The notes under the pieces: model-generated
Seen by the model: the letters and a program-made list of their open reading frames with translations, nothing else
Told to the model about the DNA's origin: nothing
Databases searched by the model: none
Shown: positions 7,942 to 16,558 of the stretch, in pieces
Numbering within the stretch: the first letter of the stretch is position 1
Layout of the letters: each line of letters begins with the position of its first letter
Source: Clostridia bacterium
GTDB lineage: Bacteria; Bacillota; Clostridia; Christensenellales; Aristaeellaceae
Reading direction: 5' to 3'
Length of the DNA stretch: 64,000 nt
Assembly (NCBI GenBank): GCA_017396845.1
Contig: JAFQKQ010000084.1
Location: 25,367 to 89,366 of the forward strand
Program-made: the position numbers and the translations under genes

Positions 7942-8946
7942 ATGTCTGCCACCATCCGTGACGTTGCAAAGAAAGCGGGCGTGTCTCCGTCCACCGTGTC
8001 AAAGGCGCTGAATGAATCCGGCGCTGTTTCCGCGGATACGCTGAAGAAGATCCAACAGGCCGTAAAGGCGCTGAACTATCAGCCCAACGCCCGCGCCCGC
8101 AGCTTTGCCACCCGCGCAACCATGCACATCGTCTTTCTTGCGGATTTCCCTTACGACGCAGCGTTTGTCAATCCGCATTTGTTTGAGATCATGCGCGGCG
8201 TGCAGCATTCGCTGGACAAGAAGGGATATGCGTTGATCATGAAGCAGGCAGATGTGAAATCTGCCTATGCCTATACGGAAACTGCTGCGGCACAGCATCA
8301 GGTGGACGGCTTCATTTTCCACGCTTCCGTGGTCAGTAAAAAGCTTGCGTCGCTGGTTGCGCGCGAAAATATTCCCCATGTTGTCATCGGCAGACCGAAT
8401 ATCGAAAGCCGGATGTGCTGGATCGATACGGATAACCAACTTTCAGGCGAACAGGCAGCACAGCACTTGCTGGATCTGGGGCATACCGCTATTGCCATTG
8501 TCAACGGCAAAGCGGACGACATGATCTCTTGGCGGCGCTTATTGGGCGCAAAACGGGTATACAAAGAAAACGGCATTGATATTGTCCAAACGCAAGTGAT
8601 CCAGACGACCTCCAGCATCACGGACGGCGCCCGTGCAGTCAAAAAGCTGCTGCACATGAATCCGCGTCCGACAGCTGTCATCTGCGCGAACAATCCCCTG
8701 GCATTGGGCGTGCTGCAAGAGCTGCAAAACCGGGGAATTCGCGTACCGCAGGATATGGCGCTGATCACCTACGACAGTTACCCCTTTGCCATGTTCTCCG
8801 AGCCGCTCATGACCGCTGTGGATATCAACATGTATGACATGGGGCAGGAGGCCGCACGGCTGGTACTGCGGAAAATGCGGCATCCGGAAGTGCAGATTCA
8901 GAGCTATACCACCATGCCCACGCTGATCCGACGGGAAACAACATAA
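7942..8946 (+). CDS. LacI-family transcriptional regulator (MalR-like)
   Basis: A 334-residue repressor-type protein. The N-terminal helix-turn-helix ATIRDVAKKAGVSPSTVSKA and hinge NYQPNARARSFATR are canonical, followed by a periplasmic-binding-protein-like sugar sensor domain. It is the last gene of the maltodextrin operon, 4 bases after GH13, with an AAGGAG site. The palindrome GGAAACCGGTTTCC at 2041-2054 ahead of the operon promoter is the obvious candidate operator, implying autoregulation by maltodextrin (inference). Confidence 0.9.
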   Translation: MSATIRDVAKKAGVSPSTVSKALNESGAVSADTLKKIQQAVKALNYQPNARARSFATRATMHIVFLADFPYDAAFVNPHLFEIMRGVQHSLDKKGYALIMKQADVKSAYAYTETAAAQHQVDGFIFHASVVSKKLASLVARENIPHVVIGRPNIESRMCWIDTDNQLSGEQAAQHLLDLGHTAIAIVNGKADDMISWRRLLGAKRVYKENGIDIVQTQVIQTTSSITDGARAVKKLLHMNPRPTAVICANNPLALGVLQELQNRGIRVPQDMALITYDSYPFAMFSEPLMTAVDINMYDMGQEAARLVLRKMRHPEVQIQSYTTMPTLIRRETT

Positions 8947-8964
8947 ATCAGATTCAAAAAAACG

Positions 8965-9016
8965 GATTCCCTGCTGCACGCGACCCAAACCGCGCAGCAG
9001 TGAATCTTTTTTCTTC
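8965..9016 (+). terminator. Terminator of the maltodextrin operon
   Basis: GATTCCCTGCTGC pairs with GCAGCAGTGAATC around a loop and is followed by TTTTTTCTTCTT. Confidence 0.85.
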
Positions 9017-9102
9017 TTATAGAATATTGCGGATGCAAACGAATTATTTTGGCTTGTTTGATATTCTGTGCCGGGTGCGCTATTATGAACCTCGGAAGAA
9101 AT

Positions 9103-10142
9103 TTAAAATATGTGCCCTGCACCGTCAAACATATCAGCGGCGGTCTTTATGATTTTCCGGGTCAGCTCAATACATTCGGGATTGAGATTGTCATAGCTGT
9201 CATGAACGGTATGATAATAGGGTACAGGCTCATGTCTTACCGCGCAAAGTCCTGCCGCCTTGACGCCAAGCCGAGAGAACGCCTCCGAATCTATTGCTCC
9301 CGGATAGAATTCGGCGTAAGGCATATCAATACCGTTTTTCAAGCCCGCAAAAGTCAGCAGATCGCAGACCTCATCAGCGTTCTGTTCGGTAAAATTGATG
9401 CCTCTTGAGTAGATTTGAAGCTGTTCCGTCTCGTGGATGGTATCCAAGGCAATCACAACCGTGTTTGCATTCATCAGCATGGAGATATTTTCCTTGGCGA
9501 AAGCCGTAGCGCCGCGCAGACCGGATTCCTCGCCGTCTGTAATCAGGGCGCATACTTCGGTATTATCATATCTGAAATCGTTGTCCGCCATTTCCTTCAA
9601 TATGCTCATCGCCAAAAAGTTCCGCTTAGATTGTCGTTCGCTCCGTCGACTACTGTGCTGAAATCCGTAAAGTAAATGGTGATGGTCGCCGTCACATCAA
9701 TCGTGCTTAAGGCGTTCACGGTTTCGTGAAGGGAATCACCGGCCATGGTAATGACGGCGCCCTCTTCCAGAACAACAAAGTCCAGCGGAAAAGCGTGTAT
9801 GTATACCTTGATGATGTAGGGAATAAAGGCAAAGATAATATTGAGCACGGAAATCGACAAGGTAAAGCCCACGGAGTAATAGCGGATTGCCAATATGATC
9901 GGGAGCGCATAAAGCAGGCTTACCGAGGAATCAATACAGGATGCGATCATGCAAATGGCAACAGACCACGCACCAAACAAGGCATATTTGTGAAGGCTTC
10001 CGTGCCTCTTCCGCTTTAAGGAATACCATGCCGTGGCAATGCAAACTTTTGGCAATCGTTCATAAGGAATGCATTCCTGATCAAAGCCCGGCATTTTCTC
10101 AATTAAAACGTATCCATGGAACGAAAAAGACCGGCTGCACAC
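9103..10142 (-). pseudogene. Broken membrane-associated M28 peptidase gene
   Basis: Two minus-strand frames join into one protein. The upstream part (10142-9606) has membrane helices (YALPIILAIRYYSVGFTLSI, VLNIIFAFIPYIIKVYIHAF) and ends DGANDNLSGT. The downstream part (9615-9103) continues LAMSILKEMADN and carries the M28 zinc motif ITDGEESGLRGA, and later AAGLCAVRHEPVPYYHTVHD. ANDN-SG and DGEESG are hallmarks of M28 aminopeptidases. The break is at a run of five T (near 9611-9615 on the plus strand as AAAAA); one base more would restore the frame. The membrane part resembles the N-terminus of GGDEF sensors, so a deletion fusion is also possible. The beginning has no good ribosome site. Confidence 0.6.
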
Positions 10143-10363
10143 CGCGATTCAATCATTCCTCTGTCATAACGGTGGTTAATTATAGGTGCAGCGATTTTGT
10201 CTGTCAATCCGGCCTAATTGATAAAATTCCGGGAGCAGATTATTACCAACATGCGATGCGGACGTGTATTTTCTGTTTGCGCCGTTTTTATAATTGCCAT
10301 GCAGTTTATTATCAGGCCGATGGGCAGACAGAGATGATAATAAAAAAGGAATATGTTTTTTGA

Positions 10364-10392
10364 TTGAAAAAATTGCTGTTCTACGGTATAAT
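10364..10392 (+). promoter_or_regulatory. Consensus promoter upstream of the DUF3267 gene
   Basis: TTGAAA and a perfect TATAAT are separated by 17 bases. The nearest plus-strand gene starts at 10577, leaving a leader of about 180 bases. Nothing else was recognised in the 434-base gap 10143-10576. Confidence 0.65.
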
Positions 10393-10576
10393 GCTTTTAT
10401 GTTATCCTTTTGTTGTACTTTTTCTGCTAATATATACCCGCTCTTAAGGTAGGGGAATATTTATGATGAAAGAAATTAGCTATAGTATGGTTTGATGGGA
10501 ATTAAAAACGGGGATTCATTGGATAATCAATCAACCTAAGAGGTCTATGCTCATGAATAGGAAGGGAGGCGCTTTT

Positions 10577-11203
10577 ATGGAAAATAAAAAAGAAAGAAAA
10601 CTGAGCAAGGCTGAACTGGCAAGAAAAGAAGCGTTTGAAAAACTGACGGACAAGCTGGCCGCGCAGGGATATACGTATAATCTGCTTGGCATCAGCGGTT
10701 CCGATGTGAATAGCAAGAGCTTGCTGGTCATGCTGCCGATCGCGGCGCTGTTTGTTCTCCTGTATTGGCTGCTCGGCCATACATTGTATTATGACTCTGT
10801 TGAGCTCCTGATTGCGGTCGCTGCATTTTTTGTGCTGATTGCCGTGAACGAGGGACTGCATGGTATTGCCTGGGCGTTCTTTGCAAAGGGTAAATTCAAA
10901 ACGCTATCGTTCGGCATTACCCGCGGATCGTTCAACCCGTACTGCACTTGCAGCGAAGCGCTGAAAAAGCATCAGCTGCTTATCGGCTTCCTCATGCCGT
11001 TTATTGTGCTCGGCGTGGGCTTTGGGATTGCGGCAATGCTGACCGGCTCTATGCTCCTTCTGATGATGACCGTGCTGAATCTCACCGGCTGCGGCGGCGA
11101 TTGGCTGATTGCGGAGAAATTGATCAAGTACAAGACGGATTCGACCGATGTGCTGTTTATAAATCATCCGTATGAGTTTGGCACGGCCGTGTTTGAAAAA
11201 TAA
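10577..11203 (+). CDS. DUF3267-like membrane protein (putative zincin relative)
   Basis: A 208-residue protein with a charged, Lys/Glu-rich N-terminus (1-45) and then four or so hydrophobic segments. The block VNEGLHGIAWAFFAKGKF around residue 91 lines up with the HExxH-like motif of DUF3267 (PF11667) putative membrane metallopeptidases, followed by the family-like segment ITRGSFNPYCTCSEALKKHQ. The first motif histidine is Asn91 here, while Glu92 and His95 remain, so activity is uncertain. ATG 10577 follows GGGAGG; a start 30 bases upstream has no such site. Confidence 0.65.
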   Translation: MENKKERKLSKAELARKEAFEKLTDKLAAQGYTYNLLGISGSDVNSKSLLVMLPIAALFVLLYWLLGHTLYYDSVELLIAVAAFFVLIAVNEGLHGIAWAFFAKGKFKTLSFGITRGSFNPYCTCSEALKKHQLLIGFLMPFIVLGVGFGIAAMLTGSMLLLMMTVLNLTGCGGDWLIAEKLIKYKTDSTDVLFINHPYEFGTAVFEK

Positions 11204-11280
11204 AAGCGGCGCTTGCGGATTATAAATGACTTGTGTATTGGCACATGAATGAAGCGGCGGACTGATGGAGGTCTTTACAA

Positions 11281-11508
11281 ATGTATACAAGCTATATGGC
11301 CGGGCTTTATTTGGGCAGATTTTTTGGCGCAGCCGTAATCGGAGGGATCGTTCCGTTTATCATATATGCGGTTAAAAAGCGCTGGGGACTTGAGTTTCTT
11401 TCGCTTTTGCTCTGCGGATTTGCCGGTTTTATCCATCCGATTGCAGCGATATTCGCAGGCGTCATTATGATTTTTTGCGCCGCTAAAGCGTATAACAAAA
11501 GGTCGTGA
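11281..11508 (+). CDS. Small membrane protein, unknown function
   Basis: A 75-residue protein with two or three hydrophobic segments (FFGAAVIGGIVPFIIYAV, LLLCGFAGFIHPIAAIFAGV) and a basic turn KKRW between them. A good TGGAGG site lies 8 bases upstream. It sits between the DUF3267 gene and a GNAT gene 4 bases downstream and is probably cotranscribed with the latter. No family recognised. Confidence 0.65.
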   Translation: MYTSYMAGLYLGRFFGAAVIGGIVPFIIYAVKKRWGLEFLSLLLCGFAGFIHPIAAIFAGVIMIFCAAKAYNKRS

Positions 11509-11512
11509 AGCC

Positions 11513-12001
11513 ATGACAGCGCTCGTTTTATATGACAATTTTCAGGAAGAATCGCTGATTCCCTTTATAATCTCATTCTGGAATGTCCATCACAGCCAAA
11601 TGACGCCCGAGCAAGCGAAAGAATCTCTTCGCGAATGGGTACAGGATCCCTATCGATTGTACGTGATTACTTGCGACAGTCAGGCTGCCGGTTTCCTGCG
11701 CACGCATGCGTCCAGCTCAACCGTATGCTGGATTGATGATATTTATGTCGATCTCCCCTACAGAGGGAAGGGCGTTGCATCAAATGCCATCGGCATGTTC
11801 GAAACGGAAATGAGAAAAGAAGGGTACACAAGCTTCTGCATGGAGGTCGTTCCCGATAATCTGCCTGCAATGCGCCTGTATCATCGCCTCGGCTATGACC
11901 GGCTGAGCATGGTTGTTATGAGAAAGGATTCGGATGCATTTAAATCCGAACGAATTGAAACCATCGCGGGGCTTGAGATGCGGGTTCGGCATTTTGACTG
12001 A
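11513..12001 (+). CDS. GNAT-family N-acetyltransferase
   Basis: A 162-residue protein whose C-terminal half has the GNAT acetyl-CoA fold: WIDDIYVDLPYRGKGVASNA is motif A (R/Q-x-x-G-x-G/A) and AMRLYHRLGYDRLSM is motif B. It transfers an acetyl group from acetyl-CoA to an amine; the acceptor cannot be read from sequence. The ribosome site is weak, and coupling to the small membrane gene 4 bases upstream is likely. A terminator follows at once. Confidence 0.85.
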   Translation: MTALVLYDNFQEESLIPFIISFWNVHHSQMTPEQAKESLREWVQDPYRLYVITCDSQAAGFLRTHASSSTVCWIDDIYVDLPYRGKGVASNAIGMFETEMRKEGYTSFCMEVVPDNLPAMRLYHRLGYDRLSMVVMRKDSDAFKSERIETIAGLEMRVRHFD

Positions 12002-12026
12002 GGCGGATGTAAAAGTATCGCAAAAA

Positions 12027-12068
12027 ACATCATGGAGACGAAACAAATCCGCCTCCATGATGTTTTTA
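12027..12068. terminator. Symmetric (bidirectional) terminator
   Basis: ACATCATGGAG pairs perfectly with CTCCATGATGT over a 15-base loop, with an A-run on the left and a T-run on the right, so it can work in both directions. It ends the GNAT gene. Confidence 0.8.
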
Positions 12069-12224
12069 TGCCTCCATATACTCATTGCGGAGTTCCTTAA
12101 AAACGATTTCTGTTTACTCAATGAGAACAGGCGTGACTTTCAAAGGATGTAGGTCATGCCTGTTTTATTGCTTCGAAAAGTTTTTTGCGAAAGATAGATG
12201 ACGGAATCATGATAACGGATTGTA

Positions 12225-12254
12225 TGGACAAGGCACGGAGGCGTGCGGTATAAT
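12225..12254 (+). promoter_or_regulatory. Likely promoter of the 12.4-kb gene
   Basis: TGGACA and a perfect TATAAT are 18 bases apart, about 60 bases ahead of a GAGGAGG ribosome site at 12301. The rest of the gap 12069-12300 shows nothing else recognisable. Confidence 0.55.
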
Positions 12255-12379
12255 GATTATAATAAAAAAGCATGGATTGCGGGAAGCAGACTTTATAAAA
12301 GAGGAGGCGAAATGCGATCAAACGGTATGATTGGCGTGAATACTACGGAAAATTCTATGATTGGGCGGAAAGCACGCAG

Positions 12380-12967
12380 GTGCAGAAGCTGTCTTCTCTT
12401 ACCAATCTCGGCGCGGCGGATGAAGTAGGCGAAATCATCATCGAGCTGCAGGGGAATATTCCTGCGTCCAATCGTTTGCTGAAAAGGGCGGTTGAGGCAA
12501 AGCTTATGTTTTCGGCGGACGATGTGATAGAGTTTTTGTGTACAAACGATAAGAAGCTGGCGACGGCTGCGCTTTATAACTCTGCCGGGCGGCTGAGAGA
12601 TGAGGACATGGAAGCGCTGTACGGTTATGCGCATGACGATGACATTATAGCCATCTGCGCCGAATGGAATCTCGTCTTGCCCGAGGAGCTTCGGCTGAAA
12701 GAACATACGGAAGATGATGATTCCATGTACGAATATGTGCCCGAAAGGCCGAGGCGGCTTGGTATCCTTGGCGCTTTAGCCGTTATGCTGGGCTTTAAGG
12801 ATGCGGCGGAGCATTCCCATATGGAAGGGCGCGGCGGCAGATGCACAGGCGACTGCGAGAACTGTCCCCCGCATTACGGGTATCGGTACGGACGCTGGTA
12901 TTTCGGACACGGCCATATGTACGGCTGCGAATTTGGCGGCAACAAAGGCAGAGGCGATATGGATTAA
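12380..12967 (+). CDS. Unknown protein with Gly/Cys/His/Tyr-rich tail; start uncertain
   Basis: From GTG 12380 this gives 195 residues, but the same frame is clearly coding upstream back to about 12317 (IKRYDWREYYGKFYDWAEST) with no start codon there. The ribosome site GAGGAGG at 12301 and the ATG at 12312 are in another frame, so a small indel just after that ATG, or a non-standard start, is likely. The body is helical and acidic (ADEVGEIIIELQGNIPASNR), with an ALAVMLGF stretch. The tail is rich in Gly, Cys, His and Tyr (RCTGDCENCPPHYGYRYGRW), possibly metal-binding. No family recognised. Confidence 0.6.
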   Translation: MQKLSSLTNLGAADEVGEIIIELQGNIPASNRLLKRAVEAKLMFSADDVIEFLCTNDKKLATAALYNSAGRLRDEDMEALYGYAHDDDIIAICAEWNLVLPEELRLKEHTEDDDSMYEYVPERPRRLGILGALAVMLGFKDAAEHSHMEGRGGRCTGDCENCPPHYGYRYGRWYFGHGHMYGCEFGGNKGRGDMD

Positions 12968-13015
12968 GCCTTAATGGACGGCGGATTGTGAATTCTGTAT
13001 CCGGCGGCATAAACG

Positions 13016-13061
13016 GCGCCGATGGTCAAAGATTGATAACGCGAACTTTGACCATCGGCGC
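13016..13061 (+). terminator. Rho-independent terminator
   Basis: GCGCCGATGGTCAAAG pairs perfectly with CTTTGACCATCGGCGC over a 14-base loop, then TGTTGGTTTT. It lies between converging genes. Confidence 0.75.
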
Positions 13062-13105
13062 TGTTGGTTTTATGATTTCGCGGGAGGCGGAATCCGGGCG
13101 CTCAA

Positions 13106-13636
13106 TTATTCTGCAAATCTGACAAGCGCATCCATGCTCTTGCGCTTCTTTTCGCGGTGCATGTCGCCTTCTGCCGGATAACCTATGGTGATCACGAGGC
13201 GAACGGGGGAGTCGACGCCGATTAACTTTCTGATGGCTTTGTCGTCAAACCATCCCAGTATGCAGCTGCCGAGGCCTTCCTCGGCTGCGGCGAGCGCAAT
13301 ATGGGCGCAGACGATACCGATGTCGAGAGAGCGGTAGTCGTTTCCCTTTACCTTTGCGCCGAGGGCGGCGGTTTTTACGTATTCCGCTTCGGAAAGCACG
13401 ATCAGAACCGGCGCCTGAACCGCGAATTTATTCATGCCCATGCCGGTGGTTTCTTTGGCAACAGCTTTGGCTTTATCTCCGCGGCATACGGTGATCAGAT
13501 AGGGCTGCCCGTTGCATGCGGAGGGCGCGAGGCGGGCGCATTCAAGGATTCTTGAAAGCTTGCCGTCTTCAACCGTTTTTCCTTCGTCATATTTTCTGGT
13601 GGACTGGCGCATTTCCGCCAACTGATAAAAATCCAT
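13106..13636 (-). CDS. Nitroreductase-family flavoprotein
   Basis: A 176-residue FMN-dependent NAD(P)H oxidoreductase of the nitroreductase fold. The N-terminal RQSTRKYDEG (FMN phosphate site), ARLAPSACNGQPYLITVC, the central DIGIVCAHIALAAAEEGLGS and the late VRLVITIGYPAEG are the usual family blocks in order. Length is typical for the short clade. An AGGAGG site precedes the ATG and a TGGACA/TACAAT promoter lies at 13666-13694. The true substrate is unknown. It stands alone between converging terminators. Confidence 0.88.
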   Translation of the reverse strand: MDFYQLAEMRQSTRKYDEGKTVEDGKLSRILECARLAPSACNGQPYLITVCRGDKAKAVAKETTGMGMNKFAVQAPVLIVLSEAEYVKTAALGAKVKGNDYRSLDIGIVCAHIALAAAEEGLGSCILGWFDDKAIRKLIGVDSPVRLVITIGYPAEGDMHREKKRKSMDALVRFAE

Positions 13637-13665
13637 AATATACCTCCTGAAAACCGCTTTTTTCT

Positions 13666-13694
13666 ATTGTATATGCTTTTTGATGATGTGTCCA
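13666..13694 (-). promoter_or_regulatory. Promoter of the nitroreductase gene
   Basis: On the minus strand TGGACA and TACAAT are 17 bases apart, about 30 bases from the start codon. Confidence 0.6.
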
Positions 13695-13706
13695 CTGGTT
13701 TTATGC

Positions 13707-13744
13707 AAAAAAAACGCCCGCGCAAAAGCATGCGCAGGCGTTTT
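13707..13744 (-). terminator. Terminator of tRNA-Arg
   Basis: Minus strand ACGCCTGCGCA pairs with TGCGCGGGCGT (one wobble) followed by eight T. It lies directly downstream of the tRNA. Confidence 0.85.
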
Positions 13745-13747
13745 GTA

Positions 13748-13820
13748 CGCGCCCGGCGGGATTCGAACCCACGGTCTTTCGAGTCGGAGTCGAACACTCT
13801 ATCCACTGAGCTACGGGCGC
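13748..13820 (-). tRNA. tRNA-Arg (anticodon CCG)
   Basis: A 73-base cloverleaf on the minus strand: acceptor GCGCCCG/CGGGCGC, D-arm AGCTCAGTGGATAGAGT, anticodon loop CTCCGAC giving CCG, and T-arm with GGTTCGAATCC. No CCA is encoded. It reads the rare Arg codon CGG. Confidence 0.95.
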
Positions 13821-13887
13821 ACAACATATATCATTATATCCCATATTCTATTGATTTTCAAGTGCCTTTATGTATCTTTTTGCATGT

Positions 13888-13924
13888 AAAAAAACCGGCG
13901 AAGCGCTGATGGACGCACGCCGGC
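13888..13924 (-). terminator. Terminator of the small lipoprotein gene
   Basis: On the minus strand CCGGCG pairs with CGCCGG, followed by seven T. Confidence 0.7.
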
Positions 13925-13939
13925 TGAAGGGGTGTATTC

Positions 13940-14191
13940 TCAGGATACGCCTTCCGTATCGGCGTTTCCGTTTGTCTGGGCGGGCGCTGTCGCTTCGGAT
14001 GATGGCATTTCGGTTGCGAGCAGTCCTTCGCCTGCGGACGCTGTGTTTGTGGGCTGAGGGATCGCTGTCGACTGCGGCATTACGGGCTTCACGGTGGGAG
14101 CGGCTTCGTTTTCATCCGTCATTGCGCAGCCGAACAAAGACACCATCGCGAGCGCAAGCAAAAGTAATGCGAGAATACGTATCGTTTTCAT
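13940..14191 (-). CDS. Small lipoprotein, unknown function
   Basis: An 83-residue protein with a lipoprotein signal (MKTIRILALLLLALAM, lipobox SLFGC), giving membrane-anchored Cys22. The mature 62 residues are low-complexity, rich in Thr, Pro, Ala, Ser, Glu and Gln, with no domain. The ATG follows CAGGAGG. A longer reading starting at 14332 has no ribosome site and would bury the signal peptide. It diverges from helD. Probably a cell-surface linker-like protein; role unknown. Confidence 0.7.
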   Translation of the reverse strand: MKTIRILALLLLALAMVSLFGCAMTDENEAAPTVKPVMPQSTAIPQPTNTASAGEGLLATEMPSSEATAPAQTNGNADTEGVS

Positions 14192-14311
14192 AGTGGTTTC
14201 CTCCTGAGATTCTTTTCCGGAAGTCCGGTATTCATCAGTATATCCACTTACGCATGTCAAAATCCGTAAATCGTGACATTTTCCGGGCTTTGTCCAAAAA
14301 TACATTATATC

Positions 14312-14340
14312 TTTACATTGAGCGCGTTTCATGGTATAAT
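14312..14340 (+). promoter_or_regulatory. Promoter of helD
   Basis: TTTACA and a perfect TATAAT are 17 bases apart, about 80 bases ahead of the helD start. Confidence 0.7.
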
Positions 14341-14418
14341 ATCAGAAATAAACGCATGAATATGAAAAGCGTGGGAAGCATATCACAACGCAAATACATT
14401 TTGCAGGGAGGGATACGG

Positions 14419-16557
14419 ATGGATAAAAACAACGAACTCATGCTTGAGCAGCAATATACCGCAAATGTGCAGCAGCTGCTTTTGGCAGTCATAGAGCAAT
14501 CCCGGGATTATTCCCAGGGGCATATCAGTTCCATCCGTATGCTTCTGGCGGACGCATGGGAGGAGCTTCGTTTAAAGCCGACGGCGCTGAGCGTTCAGGA
14601 TATGGAACAGCTGGCGACGGAGGTCGACCGCTTTCTGGCGCGAAAGGCGCTTACCGATAATCAGGCTGCGCGCTATGAGCGCATGCTGCTCTCGCCGTTT
14701 TTTGCACGCGTGGATTTTACGGAAAACGGGGGCGAGTCCGAAAAAATCGTCATCGGGCTTTACAGCCTTAAGGATTCCGACGGCGCATTGCTTGTGCACG
14801 ACTGGCGCGCGCCTGTGTGCAGCCTGTATTATGATTCAATGCCCGGCGCCGTTTCCTACGAAAGCCCGTCGGGGCTGATTTCGGGAAATATGACGCTGAA
14901 GCGCCAGTATAAAATGAATAACGGAAAGCTGGTCTATTTTGTTGACACGGATGTAGGTATTGACGACAGCTTGCTTCTGGATATTCTCTCCGGCGCGACC
15001 AGCCGCCATATCCGCCAGATTGTTTCCACCATTCAGGCGGAACAGAACCGCGCGATCCGATTTGAAAACGTAAAGCTGCTCTCCGTCGTCGGCGGCGCGG
15101 GATCCGGAAAGACGAGCGTCGCCATGCATCGCGCGGCCTTCCTCATGTACAGGCAGCGCGACCATCTGGACGCAAAGCGAATTGCGATTCTGTCGCCTTC
15201 CAATTCATTTTCCGAGTACATTTCCACAGTACTTCCCGAATTGGGCGAGGAGAACACGAAAACGATCACGCTTCATAAAATCGCCGCGGATGTAACGCAG
15301 GCGAAGGTGGAAACTCCGCTTTTGCAGACGGAGGCGCTGCTGGATGAGGGGAACATACTCAGAAGAAACAGCGTGCGCTTTAAAAGCGGCGGAGAATTTC
15401 TGGAAAGAGTCCGCGCCTTCGTAAATCAATTCAGACGAGAAGGCCCTGCGTTTGAAACCATTCAGCTGGGCGCAAACGTATTGATTACCAAGGATGAGCT
15501 TACCCGCATGTATCAGGTGGATTACAGGCTTTTGAATCCTGCGCTCAGGCTGATCCGTATACAGACGGTGCTTTCAAGCCGTCTGGAGGTGTGGGAAAAA
15601 TCGCTGTATCAACAGTATGAAAAGCAGCTTATCAAGAGCTACCGCGGCAAGGATCTGGAGGTCGCCGTGCGGTTTGCCGTATCTCACCGTTTGCAGCCGA
15701 TCCGCCTTCAGATCAAGGAAATGCTGAACATTGAGCCGCTTCAGCTTTTTACCGAGGCTATGAAGGGTGCGAGCGATAATCTGTATGAATGCGCAAAAGA
15801 AAACGAGAATGCGAAGCTCGTCTGGTGGGAGGACGCCTGTGCGATATGCTATATCATGCTTTCGCTCGGATTCTCTGCGCCGGATAAGAATATCCGCCAT
15901 CTGCTCGTTGATGAAGCGCAGGATTATTCCGATATTGCGCTTGCTATGCTATCGCTGTATTATCCCTCTGCGCAGATTACGCTTTTGGGCGATCCCAAGC
16001 AGCGCACCTGCCCGGCGATGCCGCCGTGCGACGAAAAGCGGTGGAGCGAATGCTTCGGCGTTCCGAATGCGCCCGCGGTATATCTGACCCGCTGCTATCG
16101 GTCGACTCTGCCCATCACTCGTCTTTGCAACGCCATTCTTCCCGATCAGGATCAGGTGCTTCCCTTCGGACGCGAGGGTGAGCTTCCGAAGGTCGATATT
16201 CTGACGGACGAAAATGTGCAGAAGGAGGTTCGCGGGTTTGTTGAAGCGGGATACACCTCTATTGCCGTCATCACGCGCACGCTGAAGGAAGCGGAGCGCA
16301 TTGCGGAAAAGATTCCGAGGGCGCATCTGCTCGACGGAAGCGATGAGGATATATTAACCGAGCCCGGCGATATCGCCGTAGGCAGCTATCATTTAATGAA
16401 GGGACTGGAATTTGACGCCGTGGTCGTCGCATGGCCCGACGTACGATTGTCCGACGGCGAGAGAAGGCGCATGTACACCGCTTGCTCGCGTGCGCTGCAC
16501 GGACTGAAACTTTTGTGCGGAAAGCGCCTGATGACCGAACTGGGCATCGTAATCTGA
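14419..16557 (+). CDS. helD: RNA polymerase recycling ATPase HelD
   Basis: A 712-residue UvrD-like superfamily 1 ATPase. HelD binds RNA polymerase and uses ATP to strip it from DNA and nascent RNA. Walker A GGAGSGKT is at residues 225-232 and Walker B/motif II VDEAQD ends near 501. The N-terminal arm (1-200) includes LEQQYTANVQQLLLAVIEQS and the conserved HDWRAPVCSLYYDS; later blocks LLGDPKQR, YLTRCYRSTLPITRL and YHLMKGLEFDAVVV are helicase motifs. ATG 14419 follows GGGAGGG. Two flavoprotein genes follow closely downstream. Confidence 0.92.
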   Translation: MDKNNELMLEQQYTANVQQLLLAVIEQSRDYSQGHISSIRMLLADAWEELRLKPTALSVQDMEQLATEVDRFLARKALTDNQAARYERMLLSPFFARVDFTENGGESEKIVIGLYSLKDSDGALLVHDWRAPVCSLYYDSMPGAVSYESPSGLISGNMTLKRQYKMNNGKLVYFVDTDVGIDDSLLLDILSGATSRHIRQIVSTIQAEQNRAIRFENVKLLSVVGGAGSGKTSVAMHRAAFLMYRQRDHLDAKRIAILSPSNSFSEYISTVLPELGEENTKTITLHKIAADVTQAKVETPLLQTEALLDEGNILRRNSVRFKSGGEFLERVRAFVNQFRREGPAFETIQLGANVLITKDELTRMYQVDYRLLNPALRLIRIQTVLSSRLEVWEKSLYQQYEKQLIKSYRGKDLEVAVRFAVSHRLQPIRLQIKEMLNIEPLQLFTEAMKGASDNLYECAKENENAKLVWWEDACAICYIMLSLGFSAPDKNIRHLLVDEAQDYSDIALAMLSLYYPSAQITLLGDPKQRTCPAMPPCDEKRWSECFGVPNAPAVYLTRCYRSTLPITRLCNAILPDQDQVLPFGREGELPKVDILTDENVQKEVRGFVEAGYTSIAVITRTLKEAERIAEKIPRAHLLDGSDEDILTEPGDIAVGSYHLMKGLEFDAVVVAWPDVRLSDGERRRMYTACSRALHGLKLLCGKRLMTELGIVI

Positions 16558-16558
16558 T

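Noticed and set aside
13495-13889. Short frames with Arg/Ser-rich ends such as SSVDRVFDSDSKDRGFESRR and RRDSNPRSFESESNTLSTEL
   Set aside because: They are read across tRNA-Arg, a well-known source of false genes.
14254-14418. Upstream extension of helD
   Set aside because: It covers the helD promoter and lacks a ribosome site; ATG 14419 follows GGGAGGG.
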